Assembly (NCBI GenBank): GCA_027625915.1
Contig: JANTQA010000047.1
Coordinates: forward strand, 2,294,001-2,358,000
Direction of reading: 5' to 3'
From: Anaeramoeba flamelloides
Taxonomy: Eukaryota; Metamonada; Anaeramoebidae
Length of the DNA stretch: 64,000 nt
The notes beneath the pieces are model-generated. The model made no database searches. It saw only the letters and a program-made list of their open reading frames with translations, and was not told the DNA's origin. Shown piece by piece: positions 1 through 10,618 of this stretch. Position 1 is the first letter of the stretch. Each line of letters begins with the position of its first letter. The position numbers were made by a program, and so were the translations under genes.

Positions 1-852
1 AGATGATTTTGTTGAAGTTTAAAAAAAATTGCCTACTTTTTGAAAATTCCTTATAAGCAGGTAATAATTATCCTCCCATGGTATAATTTTGAATATAATT
101 ATATGCTGTATCCTGGAAAATAAGATCGATGGAGGTGGATCTCTTAGTAAAATATGTAGTACTTAAAAATCTTTCCTTTTTGAATAAAAATTTTTTTAAA
201 TAGATGTGATATTCTCTTTAATTGATTTTACACTTTTTTTGAACTTTTATTTAATAATATTTATAGAATCAGAAAGGAAAATGGTTATTAATTCACATTT
301 TTTTTTTGATAATTGTCAATTTTTTGTTTTAATAATGTTACTTAATAAATATTTGGCAATCAATATCCTCTTAAGTTTTTTCTGTTACACTTTATTTTTA
401 AGTGTTTTGGGATTTTGTCAAGGGTATCTTATACTGAAAACTAAATTTATTACTTTTAGAATCCAGGGGTAAAAAAATTTTGATTTTGTTTTTTTCCAAA
501 AATTAGAAAAGTTTTTAATATTTTGAGATTTAATAAAATTAAAAAGAACAGTACAACAAAAAACAAAATTTGTAATATTTTAACTTTTCAAAAAAATAAT
601 TAAAAATTAAAACATTCTCACTTGTGCTGGTGTTTATTTTATTTATTAAATGTAGTAACAAATTTCGGTACATCTCTAATATTTTTTTAGGTATTTTTTG
701 AAAATTTATCTAAATATTGTATATTAACCCTACAAAATAATTTATTATTTTTTTTTACAATTTATCTTCCAAGAAATTACTTTAGAAATGAATAAGGATT
801 GTAAAAGGAAAATAATCAAGTACTTTATGTAAATATTTGGATAATGAGATAT

Positions 853-869
853 GGGGGGGGGGGGGGGGG
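853..869. repeat. 17-nt poly-G run
   Basis: An uninterrupted run of 17 G residues in DNA that otherwise has very little GC. A second run of 13 G lies at 3025-3037. Such runs could form G-quadruplex structures or could be slippage products. They could also be sequencing or assembly artefacts. Confidence 0.85.
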
Positions 870-1239
870 TATATTAACTTGAAAAAAAATAATAATAAAA
901 AAGGTAGGAATATAACAAAGATTAAACATGAAGATTAACTAAGGGAAAAAAATAACAGAAAATAAATAAATAGTTTGTAAATTAACACTCATGATTATCT
1001 CTTAAACTAAATTAAATTTGTAATTACCTGTATAGATGCGTTTTTATGGGTAATTACTTAAAAAATGGTGTTAATCTTTTTGGTGAGAAGTTTCCTGTTT
1101 TTAATTGGGCTTATTCAAGTACAAATTATCGTTAAACTCCTGTTTCATTCTGAATTTTTGTATATAAAGTAAAAATAAATAAAAAAAAACTAAAGAATAA
1201 ATTTCTTCAAATAATGATAAAGATAAACTCTTTTTCATT

Positions 1240-1760
1240 CAAAGGGGTCCAGTTTAATTACAAAAATAAAACATGTTAGATGAGTTTAATTCGGTATTCT
1301 TCTCAAAATAAATTTTTAATTTTTAGATCAAAATCATTTTTTGGCATTTATTAAAGTTTTTTTTTCTTTTTCAATTTTTTTTTACATTTCTTTTCTTTCA
1401 TTTTCATTTTTTTAAATGTTCAATTTGAAAAAAAAGTATTTGATACTCCTAATTAAATTAAAGAAAATGGGTATTTGTATTTTCTTTTAAAAATTATTCA
1501 ATTATTATTATAAAAATTGTATTGTCAACAATTCTAATTTTCTAAAGAAATTGAGAACTTTTGAACTCGGCGTTACAATGGTGGAGTTATGTGATTTTTT
1601 CTAATTTTTTTTTTTTACTAAATTTATAAGTTTCTCGGGTGTTTCTTTTATGAATCTTGTCTCTAATATGGATTTTATTATTTTCTTTATTTCTAAACAA
1701 ATGTAGCTTGGTTTATTCTTAAAAAATGTGAAATTTTCATTTTGAAGATACTTTTGATGA
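1240..1760 (-). repeat. Dispersed repeat, probably the 3' part of a LINE remnant
   Basis: Aligns by eye with 50110-50650 in the same orientation and, more weakly, with 51470-51960 in the opposite orientation. Shared blocks include the stretch around 1525-1555 (an ATTTTCTAAAGAAATTGAGA core) and the stretch around 1690-1720. At the 50 kb copy this sequence lies next to a decayed reverse-transcriptase stretch at 51030-51260 read on the minus strand. I therefore infer that the family is LINE-related, with this part 3' of the reverse transcriptase. Heavily decayed. Confidence 0.5.
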
Positions 1761-3024
1761 AAAGGGGTTTATATGTCATTCATAAAATTAAGCACTATTT
1801 TTTTCTGATTAATATTTTTCGAAATTAAGTTCATAACTTAATTCCATTAAACACTGTGATAATTTTTTTTAGAATAAAAACACTCTCAACTTTTGAATAT
1901 CGAAAATATTTTTTGAAATTACAGTGCACTTTTTTATTTTTTTTTGAAAAATTGGGGTTGAGAAAAGCTTGAAATCAAAGAATAAGTTAATATATTAAAT
2001 TAGAATACTTTTCCAGAGAGTTTATCTTTTTAATTGGACTTTTTTTTAATTTTACCATTTAAAAATAAAAAAAAAAACATTTGAAGACCAAAATAGTGCC
2101 TTTGGTGAAAAGAAAATTCCCCATAATTTAGAATTTGTTTTTGTAAATGAGTTAAAACAAGATAGTGTATAGAAAAATCTACTTAATTTCAAGTCTGAAT
2201 TCAATGATTTTGGCAAAATATATTTTCAAGAAAAAGTTAAATTGAAACTTTATTTATTTTTATTTTATCATTTAGTTTTTTTAATTGTATTAATGGAAAG
2301 TATTTGATCAGTTTTTCATTTTTAGTGTTTTTTGGTTCGTAGGGGCATATTTTTTAAATTTTAAAAATGGGAATTTCATTTTTTTATTTTAAAAATTATG
2401 GTGGGGTGTGAAATAAATATAAAAGGGGGGCTAAATTAGAAATTTTTATGATTCGGAAGCATGGGATTTTGACAAAAGGTCAGTTCATAAACGATGGAAA
2501 ATCATTTAAATTTCAAACAAAAAATATTTTTAATTGTAAATATAATTTTCTTGAATTCAGTAGATTAGATTTATTGAAAAATATTTTTTTGAATTAAGAA
2601 ATTATTTACGGGGTTATATTTATATATGTATATAAACCATTTCCCAATACGTGTGGCCCATTTAAAATTGGTTGGGTACATGTGTTTAAACAGTTGGTAT
2701 GAATATTAGAAGAAATAATTTATTTTGGAAATTTTCAAAATTGAAATCATTTTTTCACATTTTTATTTTTTTTTTTTACAATTTTTTTTTGAAACTTAAT
2801 AAAGTTACCAATTTTTTTTTATTGCAAGGCCATTAGTCACTTGGTCAAAATGTATTATTCTAATGTTATTGAAACTGTGGAAATTATTGTTGAGAAATTA
2901 TATTGATTTATATTGCAATTTTATTCGATCTTTGATCCTGATATTTGGATAATAAATGTGAAATTTTTTCCTTCATTTTCATTTGCTTTTTCAAATCGAT
3001 TTTACGAATTCCAACCTACTTCTC

Positions 3025-3037
3025 GGGGGGGGGGGGG
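3025..3037. repeat. 13-nt poly-G run
   Basis: A run of 13 G residues in AT-rich intergenic sequence, the second such homopolymer within 2.2 kb. No gene is attached to it. Confidence 0.8.
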
Positions 3038-4679
3038 TTCTAATAGAAAATTCTGGAAAATGGGGTTGAAATTGTTTCCTATTTATCATTTAAATACCAT
3101 AGGAGATCAAAACAAACATTCTTGTTTTTCTCAGTTGTGCTCTAAGAATTTTAGTTTTTCAATTTTTAAAAAAATATATTTATTAATTGGTTTTATTTCA
3201 GATTTATATCAACAAGTATTTGATTTTTATTATTCAACTTATTTCTTATCTGTTCTTCAAAGTTCAATTATAAAAAATAATTGATATTTGAAAAAAATCT
3301 TGCACCACTTTGACTGAAACCAAGTTTATATGTAAACCCCATTCCACAAATTCAGACACACACAAAATCAAAAATAGGGGGGAAAAAAGTCAATTTATTA
3401 TATTTATCAAACCCTAATCTTAAACCACGTTTATGTTATATAGTATTAAGGTTTATCTACGTAATCAGTTGTATTCAAATAAAAGAAATAAATATAAAAT
3501 GATAAAATTAAAATCAGTGGGTCCAAAATAATAAATCGAGCCAAACAAAAAATGTATTGGTAAATTTGTTGAAATTTCACCAACAATTTTGATCGATCAA
3601 ATGATTAGATACCATCTACTGATTGTATGTTATTTTCCAATTTAACAAACTCAACCCTAACCTTCTATCAACCACTGAAAAAAAAATCAGATCTAGCAGA
3701 AATGATTCCGTAAATTGAAAATAGGAAATGAAAACAAAACAAAAAAGACAAAAAATGAAAAAAATGTTTTTTATATCAACAATTATTTCAAAATTGAATG
3801 TAAAGTATGGTTATTGCTGTCCTTCCAACACTTTAAATCGTGTCCAATTTTTTGGAATTTAGTTTGTATATATTAGTTTAGGTTTTGTAACCTTTTTGGT
3901 TAGTGTATCCCTCATAGTCGATAATTTAAATTGATGTCTTTAATAGATTGTTTCGAATTATAAATATTTAAAATAAAAAAAAAAAGAATCAATTGTTCAA
4001 AAATATATATTTTAAAAAAAGATATTTTTTAACTTTTGAGATACAATACTATTGGATATGATGTGTGTGATTTAGGAACTTTTTTGTGGGTGTATTATCA
4101 ATTAATAATTTTAGTGGTTTCTAACAACAATTGTTATTGAGTTTTTTTTTTTTTTTGATTTTTTATCAATTTCAAATTATAATTCTTTCAAAATTAATTT
4201 TTTTTTTTTTTCTAATAATATTTTCGAAATATCTGATTAAGATTATTTACTCATGAAGATAATTTATGTATTATTTTTATGAATAATCTTGAAATCCATT
4301 AGTTTATGCTTTAATTTTTGAGTTTGTAAGTAATAGTATATCGAGGGTATAACTTGGACTTATTCACTTATTATAATAAAATAGAATTTTTTTTATAATT
4401 TATTGTTTGAAAATATTTCTGATCCATTTTTTGTAATTTAATGAATAGATAATATTTTTTTTTCAATTTTTAATGATTCAAAATATACATAATTATAATT
4501 ATAAATTTTGTTTCAAAATGGATATTTTTTCAACTTTACAAAGTTTCTTTTATTTTTGAAGTAGTAAACAATTAAAAAATGTTAATTTTTTTAGTAAAAA
4601 AACTTAAAAGAACTCAATTGATGAAAATGCTAAATAGTATTTTAACCTTAATTTCACTATCAAACAATGTTCAAAAATT

Positions 4680-5070
4680 TGTTACTAAGGTATATAATCT
4701 GTGCTTCAAAATATAAGCCATGTTTGTTTTCTTCTTTTTCCAAGGTAACACCGAATCGACTACTGCACATTGGTATACCTAAGTTCAAATTAGAATTGAA
4801 GGTAAAAATATTGATGTTTTTAGTAAATTATAAATTATGAAGACAATTTGTTAAAAATTTTTCCTTTGTTTTTTTTGAAATTTTTTGTTTTTTTTATTTT
4901 TTTTATATAAAAATTTTGTAAAGAATTTTCAAATAATTTTTGATTGAAATATAACAATTTGATACTTAATTTTTAGTTTTTTAAATTTGAATACGATAAA
5001 CCAATACCATATTTAGAAATTGGTTATTGTTGGTTTCTTTGGTTAGTTGATGTATAGGTTTTATATAAAA
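4680..5070 (-). repeat. Dispersed repeat family, reverse-orientation copy
   Basis: The reverse complement aligns with 14895-15340 and 16085-16500. It shares the block around AATATGGTATTG (near 5005) and a block beginning GAACTTAGG (near 4780). All three copies are degenerate and carry no open frame of note. The type of element is not clear. Confidence 0.5.
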
Positions 5071-5199
5071 CGAAAAACCCTTTTTATTTTGAAACAAAGA
5101 TTAAACTTGAACGTAAAGGTTATTATGTAAACTTAATATTAATCACAAAATAAAAAGATCAAAATTTTCATCAAGCTTTCCAAAAGAAATCCCATAGGT

Positions 5200-6230
5200 T
5201 ACAGTTTGCTGAATAACCTGTGTCGGAGTTTTAATATGTGTTTTTGAAAATTATTTGTATTGTTTTTTGCAATAACTGGTGTTTTTTTTTTTTTTAAATG
5301 TTTTTATTGTTTCTTTAGTTGTGGTTTTTAGTTTTTATTTTGTATTCAATAAAAAAATACAGTTCAGTTTAACTCTAATTTCAAATCAAACAATATGCAC
5401 AATAGATCATATTATCAAAGTGTTTTTCTACAACCTTCAAGACCAATCTCCTAATAAATGAGATCTAATTCAACCAAATTTAAACAAAACAACACCAAAA
5501 TCCACAATAACCAAATCTTTCAATTTGAATAAATACCAATCAAAAAACCATAAAAAGGATAAAAAGAAGTTCCTTAAAAACTTTTTTGCTGTTTATTCCA
5601 CATTGACCAAATTAGATATAAAATTTTTCAAAGTTTTTTGAAAAATGAAAAGACAAAAATTTCATTTCAATTGCCTTTTTTCCTTTCGCCTATAGTCTTC
5701 AAATCATATTTTGTAATTGGTTGACTTTATTTACTTGTTTTTTTTTGCCTAAATTGGATTAGATAAGAAGGCAAAATGAAGCAATATTTCATATTGTATC
5801 AAAAGTAATTAGCCCATATTTTATCTAATCTAAAATTCTACAAGAACATGCTCAATGACCAAATTATTGAAAAATCAATTCATTTTCAACAAGTTTAATA
5901 ATGAAAGGAAATTAAATCTCTTATAAGATCAATTTTCAGAGATTGTATATGATCTTTCAATTTTTCAAACAAAATAGCAGAAATAATATTTTTGAAAACT
6001 TTGAATAAAAATTTCAATTATGACTTTGGCGAATGACAGTTATATCGTCAAGATAGACTTTTTTTTAAAAAATAAACATACTCTTGAAAACTTTTCATTT
6101 CAATGACAGATAAAAGACTGAAAACAATACATAAAAAGTTGGAAAACAACACTTCAAAACACTTTTTCGAAAAAACCATAATATAATTTTGAAAAAAAAT
6201 ATTAAAGTCAACACGGCTTACAAAAGAATA
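5200..6230. mobile_element. TA-site non-autonomous DNA element, copy 1 of a tandem pair
   Basis: Begins with TACAGTTTGCTGAATAACC and is followed head-to-tail by a second copy that starts at 6231. The two copies align along their roughly 1.03 kb length. The terminal inverted repeat at the right end is more decayed than in copy 2. No transposase frame is present; the open frame at 5279-5461 is low-complexity. The TA target and CAGT-type end suggest a Tc1/mariner-like non-autonomous element. That assignment is an inference. Confidence 0.65.
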
Positions 6231-7263
6231 TACAGTATGTTCAATAACCCGTGTCGGCGTTTTAATATGTGTTTTTGAAAATTATTTGTGTTTTTTTTTG
6301 AAATAACTGTTGTTTTTTTTTTTTTAAACGTTTTTTTTTTTTTTTTAACTGTGGTTTTATGTTTTTATTTTGTATTCAACAAAAAAATACAGTTCAGTTT
6401 AACTATACTTTCAAATCAACCAATACGTACAATAGATCATATGATCATTGTGTTTTTCTATAACCTTCAAGGCCAATCTCCTGATAAAAGAGATCTAATT
6501 GAACCAAATTTAAACAAAACACCACCACAACCCATACAACCAAATCTTTCAGTTTGAGTAAATACAAAAAAAATCAATAAAAAGGATAAAACAAGTTCCT
6601 TAAAAACTTTTTTGCTTGTACCTCGGCATATTAACAAAATGAGATATCAATTTTCCAAAGTTTTTTAAAAAAGCTAGGAACCAAAAATTTCAATTCATTT
6701 TCTTTTTTCCTTTTGCCAATCGTCTTCAAATCATATCTTGTATTGGTTTAATTATTTACTTGTTTTTTTTTGCCTATATTGGAGGAGAGAAGAATCCAAA
6801 ATGAAAGAATATTTCATATTGAATCAAAAGTTAATTAGTTAATATTGTATCTGATCTAAAATTCTACAAGAACATACCCAATGACCAAATTATTTATAAA
6901 TCAATTCATTTTCAACAAGTTTAATAATGAGAGGAAATTAAATCTCTTATAAGATCAATTTTCAGAGATTATAACAAGATCTTACAATTATTCATTTAAA
7001 ATAGAAGAAATAATATTTTAGAAAACTTTGAATAAAAATTTCTTTTATAGCTTTGAGAATGACAGTAATATTGTCAAGATATACTTCCTTTTTAAAAATA
7101 AGCACACTTTTGAAAACTTTTAATTGTTGACCACAATTCAAAAACGAAAACAACTGAAAAAAGTCGGAAAACAACAGTTAAAAACACGTTTTTCAAAAAA
7201 CCACAGTTAAATTTTAAAAAACGACAATTATTTAAGTCGACACGGGTTATTTAACATACTGTA
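6231..7263. mobile_element. TA-site non-autonomous DNA element, copy 2 of a tandem pair
   Basis: The left end reads TACAGTATGTTCAATAACCC and the right end is its inverted complement, ending ACATACTGTA at 7263. The terminal inverted repeats are about 30 bp, each with a TA at the outer edge. It is 1,033 bp long and abuts copy 1. The terminal core AATAACCCGTGT also occurs in the unrelated-looking element at 34567-35051, which suggests mobilisation by the same transposase type. Confidence 0.75.
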
Positions 7264-7729
7264 CTGTAAAATAATGATTCTAAATCACCAAAAAATCCCA
7301 ATTCTGAAAGCCAATTTAAATTATTAAACTAACATTTAGAATTGGGGACTTTAGGTGATTTGTTTTAATTCTTTCGAGATGTTTTTTTTTTTTAAAAAGC
7401 TGAATAAAATTATTGATCTTTTTATTTTGCAATTAACAGTCAATGAAAATTTTGTTCAATTTATTTTTCAATAAATAGTAGAATTGTTTCAAAAGAAAAG
7501 TAAAGAAAAAAATTGAAAAAAAAATCCTAAAACTACATCAAAGAAAAAGTTTTAATTTCTTGAAAAAAATAACGGTTATTTTCAAGAAAAAGAAACTTTC
7601 ATGTAATAATATTTCAAGAGAAACAATAACCACAATCAAAAAGGCATTTCAGTGAGTAATTTTTTCATTATTAAACTTTTTTATTTTTTTTTCTTTTTGA
7701 TTTTAAAAATTTAATAAAAAAAAATATAG
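7264..7729. other. Intergenic DNA upstream of the SUN gene with a hairpin
   Basis: Contains an imperfect 80-nt hairpin at 7282-7361. Its left arm begins AAATCACC, and the right arm ends with the complement GGTGATTT. The remainder is an A/T-rich lead-in to the SUN-gene start at 7730. I see no recognisable promoter motif. Confidence 0.5.
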
Positions 7730-9651
7730 ATGCAATATCCACCAACACCTGAGCAACAGTTTAAAAAACGAAACTTTGGTCCAAATAGACTCAAATACCT
7801 TCGAGAAAAAGAAAAAAAAGAATTTGAAAAGGTGTATGATCATGTTCCAAACAAAATCTGGGAACTCACACAAAACACGTTTTACACGATTTTTCGCGAA
7901 TTAAGATTTTTGATCGTCATCGTCTCTTTTTTGTTTTATTTAGTGTTTTTCGCCGCTAGCTTATTATTTCAATTTATAATTTTCTTGGATCTTTATTTGC
8001 TTGGAAATTTCAGAAGGCTGATCCAATGGAGCTTCTTCAAAACACCCGAAGGCGTTCCTACCTTAAGAAAATCGATTCTACTAGTTTTTGTAATTGCTGG
8101 TTTATCTGTTATTGCAATTGAAAACAAAGAAATCCTTCTTGAAAAGTCAGCATTCTTGACTGATTTGTCAAAAGATTTGAGTAAGATCGAAATTCTTTTC
8201 AGCTCTTTTCTTTTATTTTTTGGAAAACAAAACAAAACATAAATAAAAACAAAAAAATAAAAACACGCAAAAACAATACAAAACCAAAACCAACAAAAAC
8301 AAAACCAAAACAAACAAAACCAAAATCAAAATTTTTAACGATCCTTTTTGAGAACCAATTCTTATTTAAAATTAATGATTACCTTTCTATCCTTTCTCAA
8401 ATATTTTTCTTTGTCTTTTTCTTTGTCTTTGCCTTGTATTTTTTAAAAAACAAACAATTAACAGTTAACAACCTTTTGAAAAATTTTGATTGGGAGCACA
8501 GCGATTTAAAAGACAAAATTGATTACCAATTTGCCTTATTAGAAAATGAGATCAACAAGATGATTAATGAAGAATTTGATTTTGAAAAGAACAAAGCTGA
8601 CGATGCAGACGCCACACCTGATCAAGAAGAAACCCAAAAGGAGGAAGAAAGCGAAGAGGAAACGGAAGAGGAAATCGAATACGAAACAATCAAATTAAAG
8701 GAGTCTGAAATTCTTGAGGCACTTAAGCAAAGAATAGTCTCGGCCGCTACTGCCAAAATCCTCGAGGAATTAGAAAAGTATCAAAGCGAACACATTATTG
8801 AAAGCGTCATTGGCAAAGACACCCGAGAGCAAATTGAAAAGCAAATTGAAACGCTTATCAAGCACGAATACTCGTATATCATTGAAAACGCTGACAGTGA
8901 TATCAAAGAGTACATTAAAGAGCATTTGGATGGGATTATACTCGACAAGATCAATAAGAAAGCCAACGGCTTGGGCCCTGATGCAAAGAAAGATTTGGAA
9001 TCAAAGAAAATGAAGATCAGAGAACACGTCTCAAATTATGTCGTGTCATATGCAACAGACGAGATCGATTGGGCACTATTGGACTTTGGAGCAAGCATTG
9101 TCAAAGAAGAGACTTCTCCAACCGCCAAGCATGTGCACAGTTATCAGAACGCAAAGGACAGCGAAGGGAATGATCAAGAGGTTTCTTGGTTGCAAAATTT
9201 TTACCACCAAGTCGAATACAAGATCCATACGCCATCCATCGCACTAACCAAAGACATCTCCCCATCCAGTTGCTGGCCAATGGAGGGAAACCAAGGCAAA
9301 TTCACCGTCAAATTAAAACAGCCAATCTATGTTAATAAAATTGGTATCGATCATATACCTGAACACAGAACAAGAAACTTTGAAAGCGCCCCACGCAGAT
9401 TCGAAATAAAGGCTCTCATTGGTGACAAATTTGAAAAGATTCTTGAGAACCAAGAATATACAAAGCGCCCAAATGATCCTCAATTACAAAAAAAATACCA
9501 ATATTCTCAAACATGGGAAATCAATACAAATGTAAAAACTGATACAGTGCAACTAAACATTTTATCAAACTGGGGTGAAGACGGGAACCAATTCCCTTAT
9601 ACCTGTCTTTACAGATTCCGTGTTTATGGAGACACTTCACTTAAAGAATAA
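7730..9651 (+). CDS. SUN-domain nuclear envelope protein (LINC complex)
   Basis: Two exons, 7730-8180 and 8465-9651, encode 545 residues. The intron 8181-8464 starts GTAAGA and ends ACAG, phase 1 on both sides. SUN proteins sit in the inner nuclear membrane and bind KASH partners across the perinuclear space, linking nucleus to cytoskeleton. Visible features: a basic, Pro-rich N-terminus; a hydrophobic segment at about 59-91 and a second at 115-130; an acidic Glu-rich helical stretch at about 175-230 followed by more predicted coil; and a C-terminal SUN domain at about 352-545. The domain carries the family signatures SSCWPMEGNQG and NWG...YTCLYRFRVYG. The two cysteines (about 420 and 531) correspond to the internal disulfide pair of animal SUN domains. 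The start is the first ATG in frame, preceded by stops. An unspliced read would stop at 8242 and lose the SUN domain. Confident on family; the nuclear location is inferred from the family. Confidence 0.93.
8181..8464 (+). other. Intron of the SUN-domain gene
   Basis: 284 nt, GTAAGA donor, pyrimidine-containing 3' part and an ACAG acceptor. It splits an Ile codon after its first base. It contains an A/C-rich tract (AAAACAAAACC-type repeats around 8222-8330). Confidence 0.85.
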
Positions 9652-9696
9652 TTTAAAAATAAAAAAATTTTTTTAAGATTTTCTTTTTTTTTTTAT

Positions 9697-9877
9697 TTAA
9701 GGGACTAATCTCTATTAAATTTTTTAGCTAAATTTAATAGAGCTTGAGAAAATTTTTTATCAATTCCTGAGATTTGAAAGATCCTGTGTTTATTTTCAAT
9801 ATTAAACTTATTTCTTAATAAGGAATCCTTATTTAGAAATTATTTCAAAAAAAAAATAATAGAGACTAGTCCCTTAA
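9697..9877. mobile_element. TTAA-bounded MITE, about 181 bp
   Basis: Both ends are TTAAGGGACTA followed by a matching CTCTATTA inverted repeat, one base differing between arms. The TTAA is present at each outer edge, as expected of a 4-bp TTAA target duplication. It begins 46 bp after the SUN stop codon. A reverse-orientation copy lies at 14680-14857. TTAA duplication is typical of piggyBac-like elements; the assignment is inferred because no transposase is present. Confidence 0.75.
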
Positions 9878-9924
9878 TATATTATTTTTGAACAATTGTT
9901 GAAAGTTATAATTTTTCTTTTGAT

Positions 9925-10145
9925 TTTTTTAAATTATAAACTATATGTGAAATTTTATCTAAATGAATACCTAAATATTTTTTTTTACATCTTTTGATAC
10001 AGCCGTTTTATCCTTATTAGTTTTTAATACAAATTGGATAATAATTTCATAGAAAGGATTCAATCTTTAATGTAGTTCATTTTTATTTCGTTTTATGATT
10101 AAAATTAAATAATCGGCAAACATTCGACAATTATCTATTCATGGT
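9925..10145 (-). mobile_element. Decayed LINE reverse-transcriptase fragment
   Basis: On the minus strand the translation passes through FADYLILI, matching the F/YADD box region of LINE reverse transcriptases. It continues through KNELH, LN, NKDKTAV and a degraded K-K-x-L/I-G-V-H-L-D-K block, in the order expected of the RT palm and thumb. Several in-frame stops show that it is dead. A paralogous fragment is at 51030-51260. The fragment is short and both ends grade into other repeats. Confidence 0.6.
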
Positions 10146-10214
10146 ATAATTTTCATTAAAACAAAATGTGGAATTGAGCAAATAAAATATGAGACAATGT
10201 ATCCACATGGAATA

Positions 10215-10618
10215 TACAGCTGTTCCAAGGCTACCGTGAATTTTTATATGAATCAACTTTTGATGCTGATATAGATTTTTCCAAAGTTGGATATGAGGAT
10301 AAGAAAGCTCATTTTGAAAAAAAAATTTCACAAATGACCTCATTTGAAAAATTTTCTTTTGAAACAAGAAAAATTAATTTTCAGATCCCTAAATTGCTTC
10401 AAACCTTGAAAATCTGTTGAGATGCCACTTAAAAGTTTCTCTTGAAATACCGAAAATATTTTTGATCTTATCACAAGAATATTTTTCAAATGAGGTCATT
10501 TGTGAAATTTTTTTTTCAAAATGAGCTTTCTTATCCTCATATCCAACTTTGGAAAAATCTATATCAGCATCAAAATTTGATTCATATAAAAATTCACGGT
10601 AGCCTTGGAAAGACTGTA
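10215..10618. mobile_element. Foldback element whose arms carry coding-like sequence
   Basis: A 404-bp inverted repeat with TACAG at both ends and arms of about 140 bp (10215-10358 and 10474-10618) differing at only a few bases. Each arm reads out as a protein-like frame (GYREFLYES...DADIDFSKVGYEDKK...FEKKISQMTSFEK). The minus-strand frame 10389-10628 continues to SCDKIKNIFGISRETFKWHL, which looks helix-turn-helix-like. I infer that a gene or transposase fragment was captured or duplicated in inverted orientation. No family is recognised. Confidence 0.65.

Larger units (their letters stand above)
1..5199. other. AT-rich intergenic region with decayed repeats
   Basis: No gene is supported here. 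The short open frames (for example 206-472 and 2913-3284) are Phe/Ile/Asn-rich, match nothing I recognise and look like chance frames in AT-rich DNA. Positions 1240-1760 resemble 50110-50650 (same orientation). Positions 4680-5070 resemble 14895-15340 and 16085-16500 in the opposite orientation. Two G homopolymers interrupt the AT-rich background at 853-869 and 3025-3037. Confidence 0.6.

Noticed and set aside
3300-3900. Apparent similarity to 39170-39700
   Set aside because: Only one short block (around 3592 and 39435) matches convincingly; the rest is compatible with AT-rich chance similarity.
8181-8313. Read-through tail of SUN exon 1 and the minus-strand frame 7993-8313
   Set aside because: The tail continues into A/C-repeat DNA after a strong GTAAGA donor. 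The minus frame is a Phe/Cys-rich shadow of exon 1 and that repeat.
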